From positions 1-5,103 of the forward strand of contig JASBZJ010000144.1 of assembly GCA_029983495.1 (NCBI GenBank): a stretch of DNA of 5,103 nucleotides, in the 5' to 3' direction. Source of the DNA: Porphyromonas sp. GTDB lineage: Bacteria > Bacteroidota > Bacteroidia > Bacteroidales > Porphyromonadaceae. The notes beneath the pieces were generated by a model. It saw only the letters and a list, made by a program, of their open reading frames with translations, was not told the DNA's origin and ran no database searches. Positions within the stretch are counted from its first letter, which is position 1. The number at the start of each line of letters is the position of its first letter. The position numbers and the translations under genes are program-made. This document shows positions 1 through 5,103 of this stretch, one piece after another.

Positions 1-3
1 TAA

Positions 4-1593
4 TTAGGTCGTTTTTCGAAGTTTATTAAGTATTATTCTTGAGCCTCGTTTAAAGTCGGGTAGTAGTAGGTAGCCTAAAATAACCGAAAGGGTTACGAAG
101 CAAGCTATAAAACAAACACCACCTACTAGTAACTCGCCCCATGTGTTTAAGGTTGGGTAAAAAAACATTTTTATATGCCCTAACCCTACTCCTATGCCAG
201 CCATCACGGCAATCATGGGAAAAAGTGCTTTAACATAGCGCAGGGGCGATGTTCCAAAACCATAACGATATAGAAAATAGGGTTTCCAGCAACAAATAAT
301 AATAAACGCACTTACAATACTACCGATAAAAATACCGCTTAGTCCGTACATTCTACCTAGTACAAAGCTAAGCACTAATAATATAATAGCCTCAGCAATA
401 GGTGCCCATATATCCTGGAACATTCCGTAGGCTTCAATAAACTGATCCACATTACGCGAAAGGTGCATAAAGCAGTATATCGAAAATAGTAAAAGTTCAG
501 GTTGTGAAAAAAAACGGTCTCCACCAACCCATAGCAACATTAAATCCTTTGAAAAATAGTAAAACCCAAATGAGGCAAGCAGAGCCAGAAGAATACGTAA
601 CGATAGTAGCGAGCGGAATAGTTCCTCAATTTTTCTGCTTTGTATTTTTGCTGCTCGAAGGTTACCTATGGCTGGTGATACTGCCGAGAATAGTGAGTTA
701 AATAAGCCCGTAAGGGAGGAATATATGGTTACATAATTTTGGTATACAGCCACTTTGTACAGAGCATCCTGCGAGCCTAATACAATAGCTATAATTAGTG
801 GCGTACTCATGGTTACAACAAAATAGGTAAACTTGTGTAGAAATAGCTGGCTCGTTTTACGTAATATAGCTGGGTGTTTAAGCCTTAACTTGTTCCCTTT
901 GTTTATGTCTGTATGCAACCATGGGTAGTCTTTTTTTATAATCCATTCCAACAGCAAGGTTTGTGCAATTGTTGCTACACCTTCGATTATTAACCAAGCG
1001 ATATATGCTACCTGAGGGGTTTGTTTGTAGTACAAAAAGGCGAATACTTGTAGCACAAGTTTTATAAGTAGGCTACCGCGAATAATCAGGGTAACCTTGT
1101 AGCCTCTTAAGTCGCTAAAGAGAATAATCTGCCTATAATTAAAAAAGTACCCCGCTAACGAGTTTAGTAGCAATACCCAAAAAGTAGCATAGGCATACCA
1201 CATGGGAATACCTTTATCCCTAAGCATTTCCGCAAAAAAATGCGGAAAAAAGAACATAAGTATACACGATGCGAGAGCAATAGCTATGGCTATAATTCTA
1301 TAAATCCACCCTTGTAGCGAAATAATTTCGCTTACGGTTTGCTTATCGCCTTCAACAATAGGTTTATATAACGAAAACCCTACCGCTGTTGCCAGCCCCA
1401 ATTCTGCTAGGTTAAGAAAGTTAAGTATGCTTGTTAAGGTTCCATTTAGCCCAAGTAAATCATCGCCTAATACCTGAATAAAATACCGTCGGTATAAAAA
1501 TTGTGCAAGTAATGGTAGGAGAAAGAACACTAAGCTATATAAGCTATTGCGAACCGTTTTATTTGCAATGGCGTTTTGTTGCTCCCTATTCAT
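4..1593 (-). CDS. Polysaccharide/oligosaccharide flippase-like membrane protein (Wzx/MurJ-type, MOP superfamily)
   Basis: This is a 529-residue, very hydrophobic protein. It probably moves lipid-linked sugar repeat units across the cytoplasmic membrane during capsule, O-antigen or exopolysaccharide assembly. About 12-14 membrane segments can be read by eye, roughly at residues 17-38, 47-73, 96-118, 133-152, 165-188, 194-216, 253-272, 283-305, 331-348, 366-380, 397-413, 417-437, 453-473 and 485-512. Basic loops lie at about 231-247 and 312-327, and the tail is basic. The N-terminal pattern, with VLGDDLLGLNG (41-51) followed by LNLAELGLATAVGFSLYKP (60-78), is typical of Wzx-like proteins of Bacteroidota and Firmicutes. 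The length is slightly above the usual 400-520 residues. The start is ATG at 1593; the next Met is beyond residue 110, inside the membrane domain. AAGAAAAGG abuts the ATG, too close for a classical ribosome site. The gene is separated from pflA by 295 bases and has its own putative promoter. Substrate cannot be read from sequence, so no symbol is given. Another MOP exporter role is possible. Confidence 0.85.
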   Translation of the reverse strand: MNREQQNAIANKTVRNSLYSLVFFLLPLLAQFLYRRYFIQVLGDDLLGLNGTLTSILNFLNLAELGLATAVGFSLYKPIVEGDKQTVSEIISLQGWIYRIIAIAIALASCILMFFFPHFFAEMLRDKGIPMWYAYATFWVLLLNSLAGYFFNYRQIILFSDLRGYKVTLIIRGSLLIKLVLQVFAFLYYKQTPQVAYIAWLIIEGVATIAQTLLLEWIIKKDYPWLHTDINKGNKLRLKHPAILRKTSQLFLHKFTYFVVTMSTPLIIAIVLGSQDALYKVAVYQNYVTIYSSLTGLFNSLFSAVSPAIGNLRAAKIQSRKIEELFRSLLSLRILLALLASFGFYYFSKDLMLLWVGGDRFFSQPELLLFSIYCFMHLSRNVDQFIEAYGMFQDIWAPIAEAIILLVLSFVLGRMYGLSGIFIGSIVSAFIIICCWKPYFLYRYGFGTSPLRYVKALFPMIAVMAGIGVGLGHIKMFFYPTLNTWGELLVGGVCFIACFVTLSVILGYLLLPDFKRGSRIILNKLRKTT

Positions 1594-1651
1594 CCTTTTC
1601 TTGTTGCGTTACAGTAGTCAATTCCCCCATGCGCAGAGGCAAATGTGGGTA

Positions 1652-1659
1652 CAAAGATA
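1652..1659 (-). promoter_or_regulatory. Putative Bacteroidota -7 element for the flippase gene
   Basis: On the minus strand these bases read TATCTTTG, an exact fit to the TAnnTTTG -7 consensus of the primary sigma factor of Bacteroidota. The element lies 58 bases upstream of the flippase ATG, so transcription would start near 1645 and leave a leader of about 50 bases. No good TTTG -33 element is found 19-21 bases upstream; the best fit is GATG at 1679-1682. The same octamer precedes pflB. Confidence 0.5.
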
Positions 1660-1676
1660 GATGAAAATAACACACG

Positions 1677-1690
1677 TTCATCTAGTTGAA
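1677..1690. repeat. Imperfect 14-base palindrome at the -33 position of the flippase promoter
   Basis: The sequence TTCATCTAGTTGAA pairs with itself at six of seven positions (arms TTCA/TGAA, centre CTAG, one T-T mismatch). It spans the spot where the -33 element of the minus-strand promoter at 1652-1659 should lie. Such placement would suit a repressor or activator operator, but a palindrome of this size can occur by chance and no regulator is encoded nearby. Confidence 0.3.
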
Positions 1691-1703
1691 GTTTTGCACT
1701 ATG

Positions 1704-1717
1704 CTCACGCTAGTGAG
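1704..1717. repeat. Short perfect inverted repeat (5-bp stem, 4-base loop)
   Basis: CTCAC and GTGAG flank the loop GCTA. The site is upstream of the putative flippase promoter. No T-run follows on either strand, so it does not look like an intrinsic terminator. It may be chance or part of a protein-binding site. Confidence 0.3.
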
Positions 1718-1749
1718 ATATTAAAGCTTTCAAAGTCGTTTACATCGAC

Positions 1750-1769
1750 AACCGTTAAGACTTTCGGTT
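1750..1769. repeat. Short inverted repeat (5-bp stem, 10-base loop)
   Basis: AACCG at 1750-1754 is matched by CGGTT at 1765-1769 around a 10-base loop. It lies about 120 bases downstream of the pflA stop. The stem is short and no T-tract follows, so its role is unknown and it may be chance. Confidence 0.2.
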
Positions 1770-1818
1770 ATATCTGCTTTAATACACTGAGTACTTGGGA
1801 ATATACTGTAAGGTTTTT

Positions 1819-1841
1819 CTTGGTTTAATAGCTAAACCGAG
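1819..1841. repeat. Inverted repeat downstream of pflA, possible transcript-end hairpin
   Basis: Arms at 1819-1827 and 1833-1841 enclose a 5-base loop; the core GGTTTA/TAAACC is perfect. In plus-strand RNA the stem is nine pairs including one U-G wobble, and it is followed by CTACCTCTTTTT. In minus-strand RNA, the direction of pflA, the wobble becomes an A-C mismatch, leaving six pairs plus two, and an A-rich stretch rather than a U-tract follows. It begins 48 bases past the pflA stop, a sensible place for a 3' stabilising hairpin of the pflBA message, but it is not a canonical intrinsic terminator for that strand. Confidence 0.4.
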
Positions 1842-1888
1842 CTACCTCTTTTTAGTGTTGCCCTTAGGAGCTTTGCTGAAATTATTTG

Positions 1889-2614
1889 CTACTGTGTCCA
1901 AACCTTAGGAAAATACTTCCTGAATTCATGTGATATTGCTTCGATTTGTTCATGGGAGTGTTCTTTTGTCCCTTGTAATGGGTATTCCCAGCCTAACGAA
2001 TCATATTTGTGAACCCCATAAATATGGTAGGGAAGTACTTCTACACGGTCGATGTTTGTTAGCTTACGATAAGCTTCACCAATTAGACGAATGGCTTCGG
2101 GCGAATCGTTGTAGTGGGGAATCATTACACAGCGTATTCGGATGGGAATATTTTTGCTTTCGAGGTATTGGGCTGTTTTTATTACCTGTTTGTTAGCCTG
2201 AGTGGTTATACGCTTATGTAATTCAGGGTTTACGGCTTTTACATCTAAAAGCACCATATTGGTATACTCCCATAATTCTTGAACCGAATTGTTCCATATG
2301 GCACCGTTTGTATCAACGCATATATGAATGTTCTCTTGGTGAAGCCTTTTAAATAGGGGAATGAGTTCCTTGGCTTGCAGTGTTGGTTCGCCTCCACTAA
2401 AGGTAATTCCTCCGCGTTTGCCAAAGAAAGGTTTCTCGCTTATGGCTCGACGCAAAACCTCGTCGTTACTAACTTCGGTTCCGCCTTTAGTGGTTATGGT
2501 ATCAGGGTTGGCGCAGTAAATACATTTAAAATTGCACCCCTGCATAAATACGACGAGCCGGAGACCCGGCCCGTCGAAGGTTCCCATCGATTCAAACGAA
2601 TGTATACGAATCAC
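1889..2614 (-). CDS. pflA: Pyruvate formate-lyase activating enzyme (radical SAM, glycyl-radical activase)
   Basis: This is a 241-residue cytoplasmic radical SAM enzyme, close to the 246 residues of E. coli PflA. It reductively cleaves S-adenosylmethionine and uses the 5'-deoxyadenosyl radical to abstract hydrogen from the C-terminal glycine of PflB. The cluster motif CX3CX2C is at Cys27, Cys31 and Cys34 within GCNFKCIYCANPDT. The SAM-binding FSGGEP motif is at 72-77. DTNG (101-104) and LDVK (123-126) match conserved family positions; in E. coli their Asp/Thr residues help bind a monovalent cation. LPYHIYGVHKYDSLG (194-208) is the C-terminal PflA signature. The opening RIHSFES is the usual family N-terminus, which fixes the start at a GTG codon (2612-2614). 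An in-frame TAA lies two codons upstream, and the first internal Met (residue 10) would cut off conserved sequence. The gene follows pflB by 31 bases, so it is surely cotranscribed. The weak start may lower PflA yield relative to PflB, fitting its catalytic role (inference). Confidence 0.96.
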   Translation of the reverse strand: MIRIHSFESMGTFDGPGLRLVVFMQGCNFKCIYCANPDTITTKGGTEVSNDEVLRRAISEKPFFGKRGGITFSGGEPTLQAKELIPLFKRLHQENIHICVDTNGAIWNNSVQELWEYTNMVLLDVKAVNPELHKRITTQANKQVIKTAQYLESKNIPIRIRCVMIPHYNDSPEAIRLIGEAYRKLTNIDRVEVLPYHIYGVHKYDSLGWEYPLQGTKEHSHEQIEAISHEFRKYFPKVWTQ

Positions 2615-2645
2615 TTTTTATAATGTGTTTACCGATGGTTGGCTA
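2615..2645 (-). other. pflB-pflA spacer with tandem stop and A-rich lead-in to a GTG start
   Basis: Directly after the pflB TAA stop comes an in-frame TAG, giving a tandem stop. The 31 bases contain no Shine-Dalgarno-like purine run. The sequence just before the pflA GTG is ATTATAAAAA, and A-rich upstream sequence is the common translation signal in Bacteroidota. No promoter or strong hairpin is visible here, which supports a pflBA operon. Confidence 0.6.
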
Positions 2646-4871
2646 TTAGCGTAGGCGTTCGTGGAAGCTACGCGAAATAACTTCGAGTTGATGCTCACGG
2701 CTTAACCGAACGAAGTTTACGGCGTACCCCGAAACTCGTATGGTTAACTGAGGGTATTTTTCAGGGTTTTCCATGGCGTCCTGAAGCATTTCACGGTTAA
2801 GAACATTCACATTCAAGTGATGAGCGTTCTTTGCAAAATAGCCATCAATCATCGAAGTAAGATTTTCTATTTGGTCGTTGCGGTCGGCACCTAACGATTT
2901 GGGGATAATACTAAAAGTATTGCTAATACCATCGAGCGAATCTTTGTAATCGATTTTCGAAACCGATAGTAACGAGGCTATAGCACCACTAGCATCACGA
3001 CCGTGCATGGGATTGGCTCCAGGTGCAAATGCTACACCTTTTTCGCGTCCGTCGGGGGTTGCTCCTGTCTTCTTTCCATACATTACGTTGCTTGTTATAG
3101 TAAGAACAGAAAGGGTCGACTCGGCATTTTTGTAAATAGGAAGTTTTTTTAGCTCGTTCGAGAAGTAATTAATTACCCCTTTCGCTAATAGGTCAACGTG
3201 GTCATCATCGTTGCCATAACAAGGGTATTCCCCTACGGTATCGAAACTTTCGCTTAACCCTTCGGCATTCCGTTTTACGGTAACCTTAGCAAACTTTATT
3301 GCCGAGAGCGAATCGGCAACAATTGATAACCCTGCTGCGCCATAAGCCAAATTAATTTTTGGGTTGGTATCGATAAAGGCCATTTGGGCACGTTCGTAGT
3401 AATACTTATCGTGCATGTAGTGGATTATGTTCATGGCATCGTTGTATACTTGTGCTAAGTGTTCAAGTACCTTTTTATAGTTTGCCATTACCTCGTCATA
3501 ATCCAAAACATCACTTTTCAACTCGGGTATGCCGTCGATCATTAAAGTACCCGTGTTTTCACAACGACCACCATTTATAGCAAGTAATAATGCTTTGGCT
3601 AGGTTTGCGCGTGCCCCAAAGAATTGTATTTGCTTCCCAATTTCTTGGAACGAAACACAGCAGGCAATGCCATAGTCGTCGCTACAACGTTGGGTACGCA
3701 TCAAGTCGTCGTTTTCGTACTGTATAGAACTTGTGTCAATCGATACCTGCGCACAAAAATCCTTAAACCCCTGGGGTAACTGCTGAGCCCAAAGTATAGT
3801 TATGTTAGGTTCGGGGCTTGGTCCGAGGTTATAAAGTGTTTGTAGAAAGCGGAAGCTAGTTTTTGTAACCTTGTGATGACCATTAATGAGCATCCCCCCA
3901 ACGCTTTCAGTTACCCATGTGGGGTCGCCAGCAAAAATTTCGTTGTAGCTATTCATGCGAAGGTGGCGAACCATGCGGAGCTTCATAACGAATTGGTCGA
4001 TAAGCTCCTGTGCAAATTCCTCGGTTATTTTACCGTTTTTTAGGTCCCGTTCGATATATATATCAAGGAATGACGATACGTTCCCAAGCGACATGGCTGC
4101 TCCGTCTTGCTCCTTAACGGCTGCTAAGTAAGCCATATAAACCCACTGAACAGCTTCCTGAGCAGTTTCGGCTGGACGAGATAAGTCGAGCCCATATAGC
4201 TCGCCAAGTTCTTTTATAAGGTGTAGTGCCTTTATTTGTTCGTGAACTTCTTCGCGAAGGCGAATTTTTTCTTCAGTAAAAGGACTTGTAATTGTATCGA
4301 GATCGGCTTGTTTTGCTTCTACAAGCTGATCAATACCATAAAGTGCTAAGCGACGGTAATCGCCTATAATTCTACCGCGAGCGTAGTTATCGGGTAAGCC
4401 TGTTAGAAAGCCGAGCGAACGGAATTTGCGAATTTCATCATTATAAACATCGAATACCCCTTCGTTGTGTGTTTTGCGGTAGTGGGTGAATATGTCCTCT
4501 ACCTTTTCCGAAAGTTTAATACCGTTTTCGGCACAAGCTTTTTCAACAATGCGTACGCCGCCATAAGGTTTTATGGCTCGGCGCAATAATTCATCAGTTT
4601 GTAGACCAACAATAAGCTCATGCTCTTTATCGATGTAACCTGCGGGGTGCGATGTTATCCCCGAAACAATATCAGGATCAATTGAGCGAACGCCATTGCG
4701 GTTACGCTCTTCCTTAAGGGCTTCTAGACAGATTTTCCAAAGGGCTTCGGTCCGTGCTGATGGCCCTACTAAGAAGGAGGAGTCACCATCGTACGCAGTA
4801 ACATTTTCTCGAACAAAGCTCGCTACGTCAATTCGGGATGCTTTTTTGCTCATCTCTTTATTATTATTCAT
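2646..4871 (-). CDS. pflB: Formate C-acetyltransferase (pyruvate formate-lyase)
   Basis: This 741-residue cytoplasmic glycyl-radical enzyme converts pyruvate and CoA into acetyl-CoA and formate in anaerobic fermentation. The two adjacent catalytic cysteines, Cys404-Cys405 in IACCVS, are specific to pyruvate formate-lyases; other glycyl-radical enzymes have one. The glycyl-radical motif RVSGYAV is at 712-718, with the radical on Gly715. By comparison with remembered E. coli PflB, Arg167 (in [10 protein letters not shown]), Trp319 (in DPTWVTES) and Arg421 (in [10 protein letters not shown]) match the pyruvate-pocket residues Arg176, Trp333 and Arg435. The protein is about 20 residues shorter than the 760-residue E. 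coli enzyme, from a shorter N-terminus and small internal gaps; nothing essential is lost. The start at ATG 4871 gives [10 protein letters not shown]; the Met at residue 7 is an equally plausible start, since neither has a clear ribosome site. It is the first gene of the pflBA operon, with a probable promoter at 4925-4932. No frameshift is seen. A 2-ketobutyrate role (TdcE-like) cannot be ruled out, but no threonine-pathway genes are nearby. Confidence 0.97.
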   Translation of the reverse strand: MNNNKEMSKKASRIDVASFVRENVTAYDGDSSFLVGPSARTEALWKICLEALKEERNRNGVRSIDPDIVSGITSHPAGYIDKEHELIVGLQTDELLRRAIKPYGGVRIVEKACAENGIKLSEKVEDIFTHYRKTHNEGVFDVYNDEIRKFRSLGFLTGLPDNYARGRIIGDYRRLALYGIDQLVEAKQADLDTITSPFTEEKIRLREEVHEQIKALHLIKELGELYGLDLSRPAETAQEAVQWVYMAYLAAVKEQDGAAMSLGNVSSFLDIYIERDLKNGKITEEFAQELIDQFVMKLRMVRHLRMNSYNEIFAGDPTWVTESVGGMLINGHHKVTKTSFRFLQTLYNLGPSPEPNITILWAQQLPQGFKDFCAQVSIDTSSIQYENDDLMRTQRCSDDYGIACCVSFQEIGKQIQFFGARANLAKALLLAINGGRCENTGTLMIDGIPELKSDVLDYDEVMANYKKVLEHLAQVYNDAMNIIHYMHDKYYYERAQMAFIDTNPKINLAYGAAGLSIVADSLSAIKFAKVTVKRNAEGLSESFDTVGEYPCYGNDDDHVDLLAKGVINYFSNELKKLPIYKNAESTLSVLTITSNVMYGKKTGATPDGREKGVAFAPGANPMHGRDASGAIASLLSVSKIDYKDSLDGISNTFSIIPKSLGADRNDQIENLTSMIDGYFAKNAHHLNVNVLNREMLQDAMENPEKYPQLTIRVSGYAVNFVRLSREHQLEVISRSFHERLR

Positions 4872-4924
4872 ATCAATAACAAGTGATTAGTTTCTAAAGG
4901 ATTTGGGTCTTATTTTCTCCTCTG

Positions 4925-4932
4925 CAAAGATA
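4925..4932 (-). promoter_or_regulatory. Putative Bacteroidota -7 element for pflBA
   Basis: On the minus strand this reads TATCTTTG, an exact fit to TAnnTTTG. It is 53 bases upstream of the pflB ATG, predicting a transcription start near 4918-4920. No TTTG stands 19-21 bases upstream (the bases there read CTCA, GCTC or AGCT), so the -33 element is weak or the promoter needs an activator. Purine-rich GGAGAAAA follows at the predicted 5' end of the transcript. Confidence 0.55.
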
Positions 4933-4990
4933 GGTATAAAGCACCATATTTTGAGCTATTGGTAGCAAATATTTTTTGTAGCCGTTTTAT

Positions 4991-5007
4991 GTATTCCTCA
5001 AAAATAC
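4991..5007. repeat. Short inverted repeat upstream of pflB promoter
   Basis: GTATT at 4991-4995 is matched by AATAC at 5003-5007, with a 7-base loop. It is about 60 bases upstream of the putative -7 element. The stem is short and AT-rich, so it may be chance or part of an activator site. Confidence 0.2.
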
Positions 5008-5029
5008 TCTGAAAGTAGCTTGTATAGCT

Positions 5030-5045
5030 AAAGTTGGAGAACTTT
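5030..5045. repeat. Perfect 6-bp inverted repeat, 4-base loop, upstream of pflB
   Basis: AAAGTT and AACTTT flank the loop GGAG. An alternative outer pairing, GAAAGT at 5011-5016 with ACTTTC at 5041-5046, could compete with it. On the plus strand a T-rich run (TATTTTTATTTG) follows, but no plus-strand gene ends here. On the minus strand the site is roughly 100 bases upstream of the promoter and could be a regulator-binding site or the 3' end of a transcript entering from the right. Confidence 0.3.
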
Positions 5046-5103
5046 CTATTTTTATTTGTGAGTCCTATTGTTAAGTGGATATTGCATTGAATGGCATTTA
5101 TTG

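Larger units (their letters stand above)
1594..1888. other. Intergenic region between pflA and the flippase gene
   Basis: This 295-base AT-rich stretch has no credible ORF and no tRNA-like structure that I can see. It contains a putative Bacteroidota-type promoter for the flippase gene (1652-1659), an imperfect palindrome just upstream of that promoter (1677-1690), two short hairpins (1704-1717 and 1750-1769) and a longer inverted repeat 48 bases after the pflA stop (1819-1841). Its length and contents suggest that pflBA and the flippase gene are separate transcription units. Confidence 0.6.
4872..5103. other. Non-coding region upstream of pflB
   Basis: These 232 AT-rich bases contain no credible ORF. 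They hold the probable pflBA promoter (4925-4932) with a leader of about 48 bases, and farther upstream two short inverted repeats (4991-5007 and 5030-5045). I saw no convincing FNR/CRP-type TTGAT-N4-ATCAA site, although pflB is controlled by oxygen in many bacteria. The neighbour to the right lies outside the window. Confidence 0.55.

Noticed and set aside
504..701. Plus-strand open frame of 65 codons inside the flippase gene
   Set aside because: It lies wholly antisense to a well-supported membrane-protein gene, has no recognisable domain, and shows no promoter; it is a chance frame.
1704..1717. Short hairpin considered as an intrinsic terminator
   Set aside because: The stem is only five pairs and no T-tract follows on either strand.
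1930..2196. Plus-strand open frame of 88 codons inside pflA
   Set aside because: It is antisense to conserved radical SAM sequence and resembles no family I know; it is a shadow frame.
2375..2623. Plus-strand open frame of 82 codons opposite the start of pflA
   Set aside because: It is antisense to the CX3CX2C and GGEP region of pflA, whose conservation explains the open frame.
2646..4871. Possibility that the glycyl-radical enzyme is a diol/glycerol dehydratase or another non-PFL member
   Set aside because: The paired cysteines at 404-405, RVSGYAV at the C-terminus, the length and the pyruvate-pocket residues all point to pyruvate formate-lyase.
4696..4890. Plus-strand open frame of 64 codons opposite the start of pflB
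   Set aside because: It is antisense to conserved pflB sequence, with no promoter or recognisable product.
4872..4900. Possible FNR-like half-sites (TTGAT and ATCA) in the pflB leader
   Set aside because: The half-sites ATCA and TGAT face outward with an 8-base gap, not TTGAT-N4-ATCAA, and lie downstream of the predicted transcription start.

Overview
The window looks like chromosomal DNA of an anaerobic or facultatively anaerobic member of the Bacteroidota. Three things suggest this. The octamer TATCTTTG, which fits the Bacteroidota -7 promoter consensus TAnnTTTG, lies upstream of both transcription units. The start codons are preceded by A/T-rich sequence rather than a well-placed Shine-Dalgarno site. 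The DNA is AT-rich. The lineage is an inference; no rRNA or other phylogenetic marker is present.

All three genes are on the minus strand, so they read from right to left. Positions 4872-5103 are a non-coding upstream region with a probable promoter at 4925-4932. Next come pflB (4871-2646), encoding pyruvate formate-lyase, and, after a 31-base spacer, pflA (2614-1889), encoding its radical-SAM activating enzyme. A 295-base intergenic region (1594-1888) follows. It holds several short inverted repeats and a second probable promoter at 1652-1659. The last gene (1593-4) encodes a multi-pass membrane protein of the Wzx/MurJ-like polysaccharide flippase superfamily, and its stop codon lies almost at the window edge.

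PflA and PflB form a textbook pair. PflA uses a [4Fe-4S] cluster and S-adenosylmethionine to place a radical on a C-terminal glycine of PflB (Gly715 here). Activated PflB then converts pyruvate and CoA to acetyl-CoA and formate without oxygen. All key residues are present in both proteins. The flippase has no evident functional link to fermentation and appears to be separately transcribed; it may belong to an envelope-polysaccharide locus continuing left of the window.

I found no convincing new biological system. The points worth a second look are small: a GTG start forced on pflA by an upstream stop, an imperfect palindrome where the flippase promoter's -33 element should be, and hairpin-forming repeats in both intergenic regions.
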